The notes beneath the pieces were generated by a model, which saw only the letters and a program-made list of their open reading frames with translations, searched no databases and was not told the origin of the DNA. A stretch of DNA of 5,345 nucleotides from an uncultured Faecalibacterium sp. (GTDB lineage Bacteria > Bacillota > Clostridia > Oscillospirales > Ruminococcaceae), in the NCBI GenBank assembly GCA_902463235.1, contig CABQER010000067.1, positions 1 through 5,345 on the forward strand, in the 5' to 3' direction. Position numbers and translations under genes: made by a program. Of this stretch, positions 1 through 4,599 are shown one piece after another; position 1 is the stretch's first letter, and each line of letters begins with the position of its first letter.

Positions 1-9
1 TGTGAAAAC

Positions 10-45
10 GTATTTTGAAAACGACCGCAGTCGTTTTCAAAATAC
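10..45. repeat. Perfect 16-bp inverted repeat (hairpin) with CGCA loop, unit 1
   Basis: The left arm at 10-25 is exactly complementary to the right arm at 30-45, with a four-base CGCA loop at 26-29. The stem is AT-rich (it reads GTATTTTGAAAACGAC). No T-run follows on either strand, so it does not look like a standard intrinsic terminator. Its left flank repeats part of the arm: TGAAAACG occurs at 3-10 and again at 16-23. It lies 23 bases upstream of the 32-base repeat at 69-100. The hairpin at 3549-3584 occupies the same relative position with the same stem length and loop but a different stem sequence. Confidence 0.85.
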
Positions 46-68
46 AAATCAAAAATCTATTCCTATAA

Positions 69-100
69 ATATGCCCAGAGCAGCGCGGAGGGCATTTAAA
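69..100 (+). repeat. 32-base dispersed repeat, copy 1
   Basis: This copy matches 3611-3642 at 31 of 32 positions, the only difference being G83 against A3625. Its core is CCCAGAGC, three variable bases, then GCGGAGG. The core is flanked by ATGCCC (71-76) and GGGCAT (90-95), which can pair as a six-bp stem. The sequence upstream is also related to that upstream of copy 2 (TACAAA, then ATC, then ATTCCT or ATTTCCT). It ends 16 bases before the stop codon of the minus-strand flavoprotein gene, so it lies in that gene's 3' region. Whether it acts as a terminator there is unclear, since the minus-strand sequence after the stem is ATTTATAG rather than a T-run. Confidence 0.85.
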
Positions 101-116
101 ATTGTTTTATCTGTAA

Positions 117-1409
117 TTACAGATGATTTGCAAATGCCTGTGCAGTGCAGAAGGCGATCTGCAGGTTGTAGCCGCCGGTATAGGCATCCACATCCAGCAC
201 TTCGCCTGCAAAGTAAAGGCCCATCGCCTTTTTGCTCTGCATGGTTTTGGGGTCCACCTCCCGCACGGACACGCCGCCGCTGGTGATCACCGCGTGGGCC
301 AGATCGCCCCGGGCATCAATAGACACCCGCCAGTGCTTCATCAGCTGCACCAGCTCCCTCTTCTGCTCCCGGGTGATCTGGTTTGCCTTGGTAGCCGGGT
401 CGATGCCCCAGCGCGCCACCATCACCGGCTGCATACTGGACGGCAAAAGCTTTACCAGCGCGCCCTGCGCCGCATGGTTTGCCAGCAGGGCAAAATCCCG
501 CGTGATGCGGTCGTAAAGCTGCTCCTCGCTGAGGGCTGGCTTGAGGTCGATCTCCGCATGATACTTGTGTTTTTTCATGTCGCCCAGATGGCTGGATGCG
601 CTCAAAGTCAGCGGGCCGCTGATGCCAAAATGAGTGAACAGCATTTCGCCCTGCTCGTCAAAAATGGCCTTGTTGTCCTCGAACAGGGTCAGGGTGACGT
701 TTTTCAGCGCCAAGCCCATCATCTTTTTGCAGTCCGCGTCATGGCTCACAAGACTGACCAGACTGGGCACCGGCTCGATGAGGGTGTGCCCGGCCTGCTG
801 GGCCAGTTTGTAGCCGTCGCCGGTAGAGCCGGTGGTGGGGTAGCTCACGCCGCCGGTGGCCACCAGCACGGCATCCGCCCGGTACTCCCGGCCGGAGGTG
901 CCCCGCACACCGATGCACCGCAGTGCCGGGCCTGCCTTTTTCTTTTTGGGGTGGCGCGGGTTTTCCGGTGCGGCGGGAGCTGCTTCCGGCTCCGGTGTTA
1001 CCTCTTCCAGCAGCAGCTTTTTTGCGCCGTCATGGACGATGTCGGCGTCCTGCGCATAGCGCAAAAGAGCCTGCCGGATCTCTTCGGCCTTGTCGGATAC
1101 CGGGAACACCCGGCGGCCGCGCTCCACCTTCAGCTCCACGCCAAGGCCCTCGAACAGTTCCATGGTCTTTGCCGGTGGAAAGGCCCCCAGCGACGAATAC
1201 AGAAAGCGCGGGTTGGTGCGCACATGGCGCAGAAACTCCTCTGCCGGGCAGTCGTTGGTCACATTGCAGCGGCCCTTGCCGGTGACAAGGATCTTCTGGC
1301 CGGGCTTGTCCATGTGTTCCAGCACCGTCACCTGATGCCCCTGACGTACAGCGGCACCCGCTGCCATCAGTCCTGCCGCGCCTGCACCTACGATCAACAC
1401 CTTCGCCAT
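117..1409 (-). CDS. FAD-dependent HI0933/BaiN-like flavoprotein oxidoreductase
   Basis: The product has 430 residues. The N-terminus carries a dinucleotide-binding Rossmann motif, GAGAAG at 8-13, with an acidic residue (E31) at the end of the second strand for the FAD ribose. The family motif around GQKILVTGKGRCNVTN follows at 37-52, then ATGGVSYPTTGSTGDGY at 184-200. The C-terminal FAD-binding block, GLYFAGEVLDVDAYTGGYN, starts at 397. Together these identify the HI0933 family (E. coli YhiN, B. subtilis YtfP, clostridial BaiN; often labelled aminoacetone oxidase family). It is expected to be a soluble cytoplasmic NAD(P)H/FAD redox enzyme, but the substrate of most members is unknown, and a bile-acid role as for BaiN cannot be inferred from sequence alone. 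Residues 138-160 form a Pro/Ala/Glu/Lys-rich segment ending in KKKK, which looks like a lineage-specific linker. The ATG at 1409 is supported by GGGAGAG seven bases upstream. The gene has its own promoter in the gap after hemW. Confidence 0.93.
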   Translation of the reverse strand: MAKVLIVGAGAAGLMAAGAAVRQGHQVTVLEHMDKPGQKILVTGKGRCNVTNDCPAEEFLRHVRTNPRFLYSSLGAFPPAKTMELFEGLGVELKVERGRRVFPVSDKAEEIRQALLRYAQDADIVHDGAKKLLLEEVTPEPEAAPAAPENPRHPKKKKAGPALRCIGVRGTSGREYRADAVLVATGGVSYPTTGSTGDGYKLAQQAGHTLIEPVPSLVSLVSHDADCKKMMGLALKNVTLTLFEDNKAIFDEQGEMLFTHFGISGPLTLSASSHLGDMKKHKYHAEIDLKPALSEEQLYDRITRDFALLANHAAQGALVKLLPSSMQPVMVARWGIDPATKANQITREQKRELVQLMKHWRVSIDARGDLAHAVITSGGVSVREVDPKTMQSKKAMGLYFAGEVLDVDAYTGGYNLQIAFCTAQAFANHL

Positions 1410-1416
1410 CCGTTTT

Positions 1417-1423
1417 CTCTCCC
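1417..1423 (-). promoter_or_regulatory. Ribosome binding site of the flavoprotein gene
   Basis: On the minus strand this reads GGGAGAG, seven bases before the ATG at 1409. It fixes the start so that the Rossmann motif begins at residue 8, as expected for the family. Confidence 0.75.
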
Positions 1424-1439
1424 ATCGCCTAATAATACG

Positions 1440-1467
1440 AGTATATCATACCAGAATCGGCACGCAA
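1440..1467 (-). promoter_or_regulatory. Sigma-A-type promoter for the flavoprotein gene
   Basis: On the minus strand a -35-like TTGCGT (1467-1462) is followed after 16 bases by a -10 TATACT (1445-1440). The -10 is preceded by TGA, giving an extended -10 of TGATATACT. Transcription would start near 1433, leaving a leader of about 24 bases containing the ribosome binding site. It lies in the 86-base gap downstream of hemW, so the flavoprotein can be transcribed independently of hemW. I see no clear terminator after hemW, so read-through is also possible. Confidence 0.6.
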
Positions 1468-1495
1468 AAGCAATGTTCTGCCGTATTTCTACCAA

Positions 1496-2578
1496 TTACA
1501 ACAGCTGGGCAAGGATGCTGTTCTGCACGATGAGACCCGCCGGGGTCAGGGCAAGGGTGCGGCCGTCAAAGCTTGCATAGCCCGCCCGGACGCAGTTTTG
1601 CACAAAGGCCAGCTGTGCGGTGGAAAATTCTTTGCCGTAGAGCTGCTTATAGGCATCCAGCGAGAGACCCCTGCGCAGACGCAGCTGTAAAATAAGGTAG
1701 TCCTCTGCGCCGCAGCTGCCGTCCATCACCGGGGCGGCGGCATCGTTCAGGAAAGCGGCGGTGTCCGGCGGGTAGTAGAACCGTCTGCCGCCCATGCAGG
1801 AGTGCGCCGCCGGGCCAAGGCCCAGATAGTCGCCGCAGTCCCAGTAGATGAGGTTGTGTCTGCCCTCATAGCCGGGCTTTGCAAAGTTGGAGATCTCGTA
1901 CTGTTTGTAGCCGTGGTGTTCCAGCTGTTCCACTGCATAAAGGTAAAAATCGGCGGCTTCATCGCCGGTGGGCAGGCCTTCGGGCGGATGTTTACCAAAG
2001 GCCGAATCCGGCTCGATCTTCAGCAGATATGCCGAAATATGGGTAGCCCCACCACCCTCGATCAGTTCCAGCGTTTCGTCAAACTCGGCTTCGGTGTAGT
2101 GCGGCAGTGCCAGCATGATGTCGCCGCTGATGTTCGTAAACCCTGCGCGCTGCGCGGCGGCAAATGCAGCCCGCGCCTGCTTTGCCGTGTGCGGTCTGCC
2201 CAGTGTGCGCAGCTGGGTATCCCGGGCAGACTGCACCCCGAAAGAGATGCGGTTCACGCCCGCCTCCCGGAAGCCTGCAAGGCTTTCTTCCGTCACCGTC
2301 TCCGGGTTTGCTTCCAGTGTGATCTCGGCCCCCGGCATCGGCCGGGCCGCATCGATCAGCCGTTTTGCCTGCTCCGGGCGCAGCAGGCTGGGCGTGCCGC
2401 CGCCAAAATAAAGGGTGTCCGGCTGCAGAGGTGCTTCCGGCGCAAAGCGGGAAAGCTCCCGCAAAAGAGCCTCCACATAGGCATCCGGCACGCCGCGCTC
2501 ACCGGGATGGGAATAGAAATCGCAGTATCTGCATTTGGAAAAACAGTACGGAATGTGTAAATAAAGCCCAAGAGACAT
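1496..2578 (-). CDS. hemW: HemW, radical-SAM haem chaperone
   Basis: The product has 360 residues, slightly shorter than E. coli HemW (about 380). The radical-SAM cluster motif CFSKCRYC (C12, C16, C19) sits in YLHIPYC...CDFYSH. It is followed by GGGTPS (59-64), EANPE (89-93), NRISFGVQS (109-117) and LGRPH (126-130). The HemW-diagnostic HNLIYW lies at 241-246 and runs into DYLGLGPAAHS. The CDF after the third cysteine, without the extra cysteine of HemN, argues for HemW and against coproporphyrinogen dehydrogenase. HemW binds a [4Fe-4S] cluster, SAM and haem and is thought to deliver haem to target enzymes; many databases call it an oxygen-independent coproporphyrinogen oxidase-like protein. 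The ATG at 2578 is the first start after an in-frame TGA nine bases upstream. Its ribosome binding site is poor, with AAGG about 12 bases away. The usual neighbours (hrcA, grpE, dnaK or lepA) are absent from this window. Confidence 0.93.
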   Translation of the reverse strand: MSLGLYLHIPYCFSKCRYCDFYSHPGERGVPDAYVEALLRELSRFAPEAPLQPDTLYFGGGTPSLLRPEQAKRLIDAARPMPGAEITLEANPETVTEESLAGFREAGVNRISFGVQSARDTQLRTLGRPHTAKQARAAFAAAQRAGFTNISGDIMLALPHYTEAEFDETLELIEGGGATHISAYLLKIEPDSAFGKHPPEGLPTGDEAADFYLYAVEQLEHHGYKQYEISNFAKPGYEGRHNLIYWDCGDYLGLGPAAHSCMGGRRFYYPPDTAAFLNDAAAPVMDGSCGAEDYLILQLRLRRGLSLDAYKQLYGKEFSTAQLAFVQNCVRAGYASFDGRTLALTPAGLIVQNSILAQLL

Positions 2579-2619
2579 ACAATATCACAGCCTTTTTCAT
2601 GAAACGTTCATTTCTATGC

Positions 2620-2648
2620 AGTATACTATATTCCGTAGACCGGAGCAA
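2620..2648 (-). promoter_or_regulatory. Probable hemW promoter
   Basis: On the minus strand TTGCTC (2648-2643) is followed after exactly 17 bases by TATACT (2625-2620). The -10 matches the sigma-A consensus at five of six positions, while the -35 matches only in its TTG. Transcription would start near 2613, giving a leader of about 35 bases. The -10 lies in the palindrome AGTATACT (2620-2627), which offers the same -10 sequence to the opposite strand. Confidence 0.5.
2622..2627 (+). promoter_or_regulatory. Candidate -10 box for the Bax-inhibitor family gene
   Basis: TATACT lies on the plus strand 62 bases before the ATG at 2690. I see no good -35 at 16-18 bases upstream (2599-2604 reads ATGAAA), so this may be a weak or activator-dependent promoter. 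It overlaps the candidate hemW -10 on the other strand, so the two promoters could compete. Confidence 0.3.
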
Positions 2649-2676
2649 GAAAAAAGTGTTCCGGCAGAAAGAGACT

Positions 2677-2683
2677 GGAGGAG
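2677..2683 (+). promoter_or_regulatory. Ribosome binding site of the Bax-inhibitor family gene
   Basis: GGAGGAG lies six bases before the ATG at 2690. It is a near-ideal Shine-Dalgarno sequence and settles the start codon. Confidence 0.8.
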
Positions 2684-2689
2684 TCCCAT

Positions 2690-3400
2690 ATGGATTACAA
2701 TTACAATGGTTACGATCGAGGCTACACGGAGCCTGCCATGACCTCGGCTGACTATATGAACCGCACCTATCGCTGGATGGCGGTAGGCCTGCTCATCACC
2801 TTTGCCGCGGCGTTCGTTACAGCCGCTACCCCGCTGCTGTACGTTGTCAACTCGCTGTATCTGGTGTTCACCATCGCAGAGCTGGTGCTGGTGTATGTGC
2901 TCAGCTCCCGGGTGCAGAACATGTCGGTGGGCGGTGCAAGAGCCACCTTCTTTGCCTATGCACTGCTCAACGGCATGGTGCTGAGCTACTATTTCCTGGT
3001 ATTTGATCTGGGCACTCTGGTGCTGGCCTTCCTTGCCACCTCGCTGTACTTCGGCCTGATGGCGGTCTACGGCACTACTACCCACAAGGATCTGTCCGGC
3101 TGGGGTCCCAAGCTGATGATGGGCCTGTTCGCGCTCATCATCACCGGCTTTGTGGGCATGCTGTTCGGCATGAGCTTCCTTACCACGGTGCTGTACAGCG
3201 CTGTCGGTCTGGTGGTGTTCATGCTGCTGACCGCCTACGACACCCAGAAGCTGAGCCAGATGTTCTCCTACTACGCCTATGACGGTGAGCTGGCCGAGAA
3301 GGCTTCCATCTACGGCGCACTGACGTTGTATCTGGACTTCATCAACATCTTCCTGTATGTTGTGCGCCTGCTGGGCATGAACAGCCGCCGCCGCAACTGA
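2690..3400 (+). CDS. Bax inhibitor-1/YccA family membrane protein
   Basis: The product has 236 residues. A short Tyr/Asn/Gly-rich cytoplasmic N-terminus (1-27) is followed by about seven hydrophobic helices, roughly at 29-47, 50-72, 84-105, 107-127, 141-160, 163-182 and 207-229, and a basic tail (SRRRN). Family signatures are VYGTTTHKDLS (126-136), TAYDTQKL (181-188) and LTLYLDFINIFLYVVRLLG (211-229), which closely resemble E. coli YbhL/YccA. D184 and D216 are probably the pair of aspartates that controls the pore in the B. subtilis homologue YetJ, a pH-sensitive calcium leak channel. Transport of calcium by this protein is inferred from the family; E. coli YccA instead interacts with the membrane protease FtsH. 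It is transcribed divergently from hemW and is probably monocistronic, since a terminator begins 13 bases after its stop. Confidence 0.93.
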   Translation: MDYNYNGYDRGYTEPAMTSADYMNRTYRWMAVGLLITFAAAFVTAATPLLYVVNSLYLVFTIAELVLVYVLSSRVQNMSVGGARATFFAYALLNGMVLSYYFLVFDLGTLVLAFLATSLYFGLMAVYGTTTHKDLSGWGPKLMMGLFALIITGFVGMLFGMSFLTTVLYSAVGLVVFMLLTAYDTQKLSQMFSYYAYDGELAEKASIYGALTLYLDFINIFLYVVRLLGMNSRRRN

Positions 3401-3412
3401 TTTTTGATCCGC

Positions 3413-3441
3413 AAAGGCTCTCCCGAAAAGGGAGGGCCTTT
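3413..3441 (+). terminator. Intrinsic terminator of the Bax-inhibitor family gene
   Basis: AAAGGCTCTCCC (3413-3424) pairs with GGGAGGGCCTTT (3430-3441) as a 12-bp stem with one G-U pair and a GAAAA loop. The plus-strand T-rich run is formed by the end of the stem plus TT, then G and TTT. It starts 12 bases after the TGA stop at 3398-3400. Confidence 0.88.
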
Positions 3442-3456
3442 TTGTTTGGTAATATC

Positions 3457-3488
3457 ATTTAGAATATCCTCCGCTTCGCTCTGGGTAT
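3457..3488 (-). repeat. Dispersed repeat, copy 3 (inverted, diverged)
   Basis: Read on the minus strand, the core is CCCAGAGCGAAGCGGAGG (3485-3468). It matches the core of copy 2 at 16 of 18 positions and that of copy 1 at 15 of 18. The differences fall in the three-base centre. Outside the core, ATACCC replaces ATGCCC and GGATAT replaces GGGCAT. That keeps pairing at one changed position (G-C to A-T) and breaks it at another (C-A). Confidence 0.7.
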
Positions 3489-3548
3489 CAACACAGAAGG
3501 CCACAGAGGGAAGATGCATTTTCCGGCTGCGGCCCTTCCCCTGAAAGT

Positions 3549-3584
3549 GCAGCCCAGCCAGACCCGCAGGTCTGGCTGGGCTGC
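3549..3584. repeat. Perfect 16-bp inverted repeat (hairpin) with CGCA loop, unit 2
   Basis: The arms at 3549-3564 and 3569-3584 are exactly complementary, with the loop CGCA (3565-3568). The stem is GC-rich (GCAGCCCAGCCAGACC) and unrelated in sequence to the hairpin at 10-45. Stem length, loop and position relative to the downstream 32-base repeat are conserved (a gap of 26 bases here, 23 in unit 1). It is not followed by a T-run on the plus strand (TATATTAC) or on the minus strand (ACTTTCAG). Confidence 0.88.
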
Positions 3585-3610
3585 TATATTACAAAATATC
3601 ATTTCCTCTA

Positions 3611-3642
3611 ATATGCCCAGAGCAACGCGGAGGGCATTTAAA
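3611..3642 (+). repeat. 32-base dispersed repeat, copy 2
   Basis: This copy is identical to copy 1 at 69-100 except at one base and lies in the same orientation. ATGCCC (3613-3618) can pair with GGGCAT (3632-3637). It is also the right end of the inverted-repeat element and ends nine bases before the candidate sporulation-type promoter of the next gene. Confidence 0.85.
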
Positions 3643-3651
3643 TAAAAGAAT

Positions 3652-3681
3652 GCATAAAACCCGCCCTGCTGTCCCACACTA
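3652..3681 (+). promoter_or_regulatory. Candidate forespore sigma-G-like promoter
   Basis: GCATA (3652-3656) fits the -35 consensus of the forespore sigma factors as I recall it for B. subtilis (GHATR). After 18 bases comes CACACTA (3675-3681), which fits the sigma-G -10 (CATNHTA) at all but the third position. Transcription would begin near 3688, about 40 bases before the M23 start codon. I see no good sigma-A promoter in this gap. The consensus is degenerate, so a chance match is possible. Confidence 0.35.
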
Positions 3682-3714
3682 AGCCCAGAAGCAATGCGTA
3701 CACAATGCAGCAGA

Positions 3715-3720
3715 TGGGAG
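3715..3720 (+). promoter_or_regulatory. Ribosome binding site of the M23 gene
   Basis: TGGGAG lies eight bases before the ATG at 3729. It favours that start over the in-frame ATG codons at 3705 and 3714, which have no ribosome binding site and would add polar residues before the basic N-terminus. Confidence 0.6.
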
Positions 3721-3728
3721 TAACGACA

Positions 3729-4487
3729 ATGGAGCAGATCAAAAAATTTTTGCGCAGCAGGGGCTTTACACTGGCACTGCTGGCCTGTCTCGTCGCAGCC
3801 GCAGCGGCGGGCGTGTGGGCAGTGCGCACCGTGCGGGATGAACTGAAAAAGAGCTACGACGACCTGACGACCCCGCAGGAAGAACCTGCACCGGAGCCGC
3901 AGCTCACCCTTGACCCACAGGAGGACGATGTATGGCAGCAGCCCGTGACCGACGCCGCAGAATCTGCGGCAAATGTACCCAAGCCCGCATCCTCTGCGTC
4001 CTCTTCTGGGGCGCAGTCTGGCTCTGGTTTGGTGCACGAACCCTCCGCACTGCAGGGCGCATCCTCGCCTGCCAGCAGTTCAGCTGCGCCTGCCTCCACG
4101 CAGCCCGTCTCGGGCAGGGTCTTGAACGCCTACAGCGGCGATGAGCTGGTGTACAGCAGCACCCTTGGCGACTGGCGCACCCACAACGGTGTGGACTACG
4201 CCTGTGCGCAGGATGCACAGGTGTGTGCTCCCGCCGCCGGTAAGGTGACCGCCGTGGACACCGATAGCCGCTGGGGCAGTGTGGTGTGCATCGAGGACAG
4301 CGCCGGACACCTGTGGCGGGTGTGCGGCACTGCCGACCCCACGGTGCAGACCGGCGATGAAGTGAGTGTGGGCCAGATACTTGGCCGTGCAGGCAGCATT
4401 CCCAACGAATGCGCCGAGGAGACGCACATTCATCTGGAAGTACTGCAGGGTGAGCAGTACCTTGACCCGGCAAAGCTGCTGAACTGA
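3729..4487 (+). CDS. Membrane-anchored M23 (LytM) protein, SpoIIQ-like
   Basis: The product has 252 residues from the ATG at 3729. A short basic N-terminus (KKFLRSR) leads into one transmembrane helix at about 13-32, then a charged stretch. A low-complexity Pro/Ser/Ala/Glu linker covers about 47-126. A C-terminal LytM domain occupies about 128-252. The motif GDELVYSSTLGDWRTHNGVD (137-156) contains the zinc ligands H152 and D156, and HIH (233-235) supplies the catalytic and third zinc positions, so the active site looks intact. This layout and the GDELVYS...TLGDWRTH.G.D signature are typical of clostridial SpoIIQ, the forespore half of the SpoIIQ-SpoIIIAH channel that joins the two cells during engulfment; a general cell-wall endopeptidase is the alternative. 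The exported domain has five cysteines (159, 166, 187, 199, 228), unusual for this family. It appears monocistronic, with a possible sigma-G-type promoter upstream and a terminator downstream. Confidence 0.85.
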   Translation: MEQIKKFLRSRGFTLALLACLVAAAAAGVWAVRTVRDELKKSYDDLTTPQEEPAPEPQLTLDPQEDDVWQQPVTDAAESAANVPKPASSASSSGAQSGSGLVHEPSALQGASSPASSSAAPASTQPVSGRVLNAYSGDELVYSSTLGDWRTHNGVDYACAQDAQVCAPAAGKVTAVDTDSRWGSVVCIEDSAGHLWRVCGTADPTVQTGDEVSVGQILGRAGSIPNECAEETHIHLEVLQGEQYLDPAKLLN

Positions 4488-4539
4488 TGCAGTTTGCTGT
4501 ATCCCCTGCGTATTTTTCAGTAAAATATTCCAAGCAGCA

Positions 4540-4576
4540 AAAAATCGGAAAGGCCGTTCTGGTCTTTCCGATTTTT
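4540..4576. terminator. Bidirectional intrinsic terminator between convergent genes
   Basis: The arms 4540-4555 and 4561-4576 form a 16-bp stem with one G-U pair and the loop GTTCT. The stem ends in A/T pairs, so the plus strand has a T-run at its 3' side (ATTTTTT) and the minus strand has one too (ATTTTTTG). It sits between the stop of the M23 gene (4487) and the stop of the ABC ATPase gene (4600), and probably ends both transcripts. Confidence 0.9.
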
Positions 4577-4599
4577 CATTCTATAGGATCGATGCAGGC

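Larger units (their letters stand above)
3457..3643. repeat. 187-bp gene-free element bounded by imperfect inverted repeats
   Basis: The left end (3457-3488) and right end (3611-3643) are inverted copies of the repeat seen at 69-100. In the 18-base core, 16 positions agree after reverse complementing. Within the element lies a perfect 16-bp hairpin (3549-3584). Weaker complementarity also exists: AGAGGGAAGATG near 3506-3517 against CATTTCCTCT at 3600-3609. The element has no convincing coding sequence. It lies between the Bax-inhibitor terminator and the M23 gene. The 10-base direct repeat AATATCATTT occurs at 3451-3460 and 3595-3604, which is not where a simple target-site duplication would fall. 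It could be a small non-autonomous transposable element or a structured RNA gene; the sequence does not decide between them. Confidence 0.55.

Noticed and set aside
2..286. A small plus-strand open frame from a GTG at the left edge
   Set aside because: It runs through the hairpin and the repeat and then into antisense flavoprotein sequence, with no ribosome binding site and no domain.
123..1580. A 485-codon open frame on the plus strand
   Set aside because: It lies antisense to the well-supported flavoprotein gene, runs past its start into the 3' end of hemW, and its translation has no recognisable domain. It reflects the GC-rich codon pattern of the opposite strand.
1496..2578. Oxygen-independent coproporphyrinogen III dehydrogenase (HemN)
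   Set aside because: The cluster motif is followed by DF rather than the extra cysteine of HemN, and the HemW motif HNLIYW is present.
1..3643. CRISPR array
   Set aside because: The repeat copies are kilobases apart or inverted rather than regularly spaced, and there are no cas genes.
3457..3643. IS200/IS605-type ends, retron or riboswitch
   Set aside because: No transposase, RAYT or reverse transcriptase lies in the window, and I recognise no riboswitch core. The hairpins are perfect and paired with inverted ends, unlike IS200/IS605 subterminal hairpins.
3705..3728. Earlier in-frame starts for the M23 protein (ATG at 3705 or 3714)
   Set aside because: Neither has a ribosome binding site, whereas TGGGAG is correctly spaced for the ATG at 3729, which gives a standard basic-plus-hydrophobic N-terminus.
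3459..4037. A minus-strand open frame covering the repeat element and the start of the M23 gene
   Set aside because: Half of it is antisense to the M23 gene, and the product is a Cys/Arg-rich sequence typical of a shadow frame. An AGAGGAAATG near its middle looks like a start signal, but the frame then reads through the hairpin and repeat.
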